Source of the DNA: Streptomyces capoamus
GTDB taxonomy: Bacteria; Actinomycetota; Actinomycetes; Streptomycetales; Streptomycetaceae
Assembly: GCF_014654935.1 (NCBI RefSeq)
Contig: NZ_BNBF01000006.1
Location: 73,331 to 115,672, forward strand
Length of the DNA stretch: 42,342 nt
Direction of reading: 5' to 3'
Shown here: positions 41,647 to 42,342 of the stretch, piece by piece
How the letters are laid out: each line of letters opens with the position of its first letter
Numbering within the stretch: position 1 is the stretch's first letter
The notes under the pieces: model-generated
Seen by the model: only the letters and a program-made list of their open reading frames with translations
The model's database searches: none
Told to the model about the DNA's origin: nothing
Made by a program: the position numbers and the translations under genes

Positions 41647-42144
41647 ATGGTGACCCGTACGACCGCCGACGCGAAGGGCGACGTCGTCGTCCTGCTGATC
41701 GGCATGCGCATCAACCGCTTCCGGGCCGTCCACCTGTGGCTGCCGGTGCTGCTCGCCATGGGCCGCATGCTGCGGGAACTGGAGCGGGACCCGGCGCGCG
41801 GGCTGCGCGCCAAGGTGCTGCTGACGGCGTCGCCGCGCACGTACTACGTCGTGCAGTACTGGGAGTCCAAGGACAAGCTGTACGCCTACGCGACCGCGCC
41901 CGACGCCTTCCACCACAAGGTCTGGGCGCGGCTCAACCGCAAGGAGCGCGCCGGGAAGCTGCACGGGGAGGTCGGGATCTGGCACGAGACGTACGTCGTG
42001 CCCGAGGGCTCGTACGAGGCGGTCTACGGGGACATGCCGGCATTCGGGCTGGCCGCCGCGCACGGCCAGGTGCCGTTGGAGAAGCGCGGCCGGTACGCGA
42101 AGGACCGGTTCGCCCACCGGTCGGCGAACGACACAGCCGCCTGA
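41647..42144 (+). CDS. DUF4188 family protein
   Basis: 165 residues from ATG 41647, with GAGGGG upstream; the frame continues upstream through the operator, but that part is non-coding. Family features: GDVVVLLIGMRINRFRAVHLWLPVL, MLRELERDP, YYVVQYWESKDKLYAYA, GEVGIWHETYVVPEGSYEAVYGDMP. Some databases label these monooxygenase-like or phenylacetaldoxime-dehydratase-like on the basis of a ferredoxin-like fold; no reaction is established to my knowledge. Its divergent MerR gene and shared operator suggest it is induced by a small molecule. Confidence 0.88.
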   Translation: MVTRTTADAKGDVVVLLIGMRINRFRAVHLWLPVLLAMGRMLRELERDPARGLRAKVLLTASPRTYYVVQYWESKDKLYAYATAPDAFHHKVWARLNRKERAGKLHGEVGIWHETYVVPEGSYEAVYGDMPAFGLAAAHGQVPLEKRGRYAKDRFAHRSANDTAA

Positions 42145-42165
42145 CCGCCCGAGGGGCTCGGGCGG
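42145..42165 (+). terminator. Terminator after DUF4188 gene
   Basis: CCGCCCGAG-GGG-CTCGGGCGG, a perfect nine-base-pair stem directly overlapping the end of the gene. Confidence 0.75.
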
Positions 42166-42342
42166 CGGTCCTGTTGCCGCCGAGGGCGCCGCGTCGTCGC
42201 CGGAGGCAGGGGACGCGGACGGGGCTCCGTGGCGGTCGCCGACCCGGCTCGCCGAAAGCAGCCACCGCACGGCGCTGCGGCGCAGGGGTCGATCCGGTCC
42301 GTGGGGCGGGGTCGCCGTGCGGCGGTGCGGGGCTGCGGCCGG
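42166..42342. other. Right edge, no gene recognised
   Basis: 177 GC-rich bases with no supported reading frame; the next gene presumably begins outside the window. Confidence 0.5.

Overview
The window is high-GC chromosomal DNA from a Streptomyces. Evidence: strong third-position GC, GTG and TTG starts, two complete conservon operons (cvnA-cvnB-cvnC-cvnD), an actinobacterial accB-accE acyl-CoA carboxylase pair, and several secreted polysaccharide-degrading enzymes. The gene order (urease paralogue, cimA, accB-accE, tandem conservons, gltX, tRNA-Gln/Glu cluster) matches what I remember of the S. coelicolor core chromosome; that comparison is from memory, not a search.

Region 1 (1-5233, + strand): the 3' end of a urease beta-domain gene, a divergent urease alpha subunit, an agmatine deiminase, a TetR regulator and an MHS-family transporter are closely spaced. 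They look like a nitrogen-scavenging or guanidino/ureido compound cluster. Region 2 (5234-7567): citramalate synthase cimA sits behind a probable leaderless 16-codon leader peptide and a hairpin followed by six T residues, which reads as an attenuator. A VOC-family gene follows. Region 3 (7602-19664): cell-envelope and secretome genes. These are a GPP34 protein, a lipoprotein, a divergent GH30/GH3 glycoside hydrolase pair sharing a palindromic operator candidate, a TPM-like membrane protein, two tiny secreted proteins, a YceI protein with a promoter and operator-like palindrome, a secreted M15-like protein and a PL8 polysaccharide lyase.

Region 4 (19819-24728): accB and accE supply the carboxyltransferase and epsilon subunits of acyl-CoA carboxylase. 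They converge on a roughly 1,000-residue NACHT-LRR protein, a bacterial NLR-like candidate immune protein. Region 5 (24823-35397, - strand): two complete conservons lie head to tail. Each encodes a sensor-kinase-like CvnA, a roadblock CvnB, a DUF742 CvnC and a small GTPase CvnD, and the B and D proteins of the two copies are almost identical. The 399-base gap between them is full of hairpins and palindromes.

Region 6 (35967-42342): a small protein of unknown function with an internal duplicated motif, an FAH-family hydrolase overlapping gltX (glutamyl-tRNA synthetase), a DUF4241 gene overlapping a HAD phosphatase, six tRNA genes (Gln-Glu-Glu-Glu-Gln-Glu, part of them a 102-base tandem repeat), and a MerR regulator divergent from a DUF4188 gene with a clear shared operator candidate. 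Notably gltX and the Glu/Gln tRNAs it charges lie within 3 kb.
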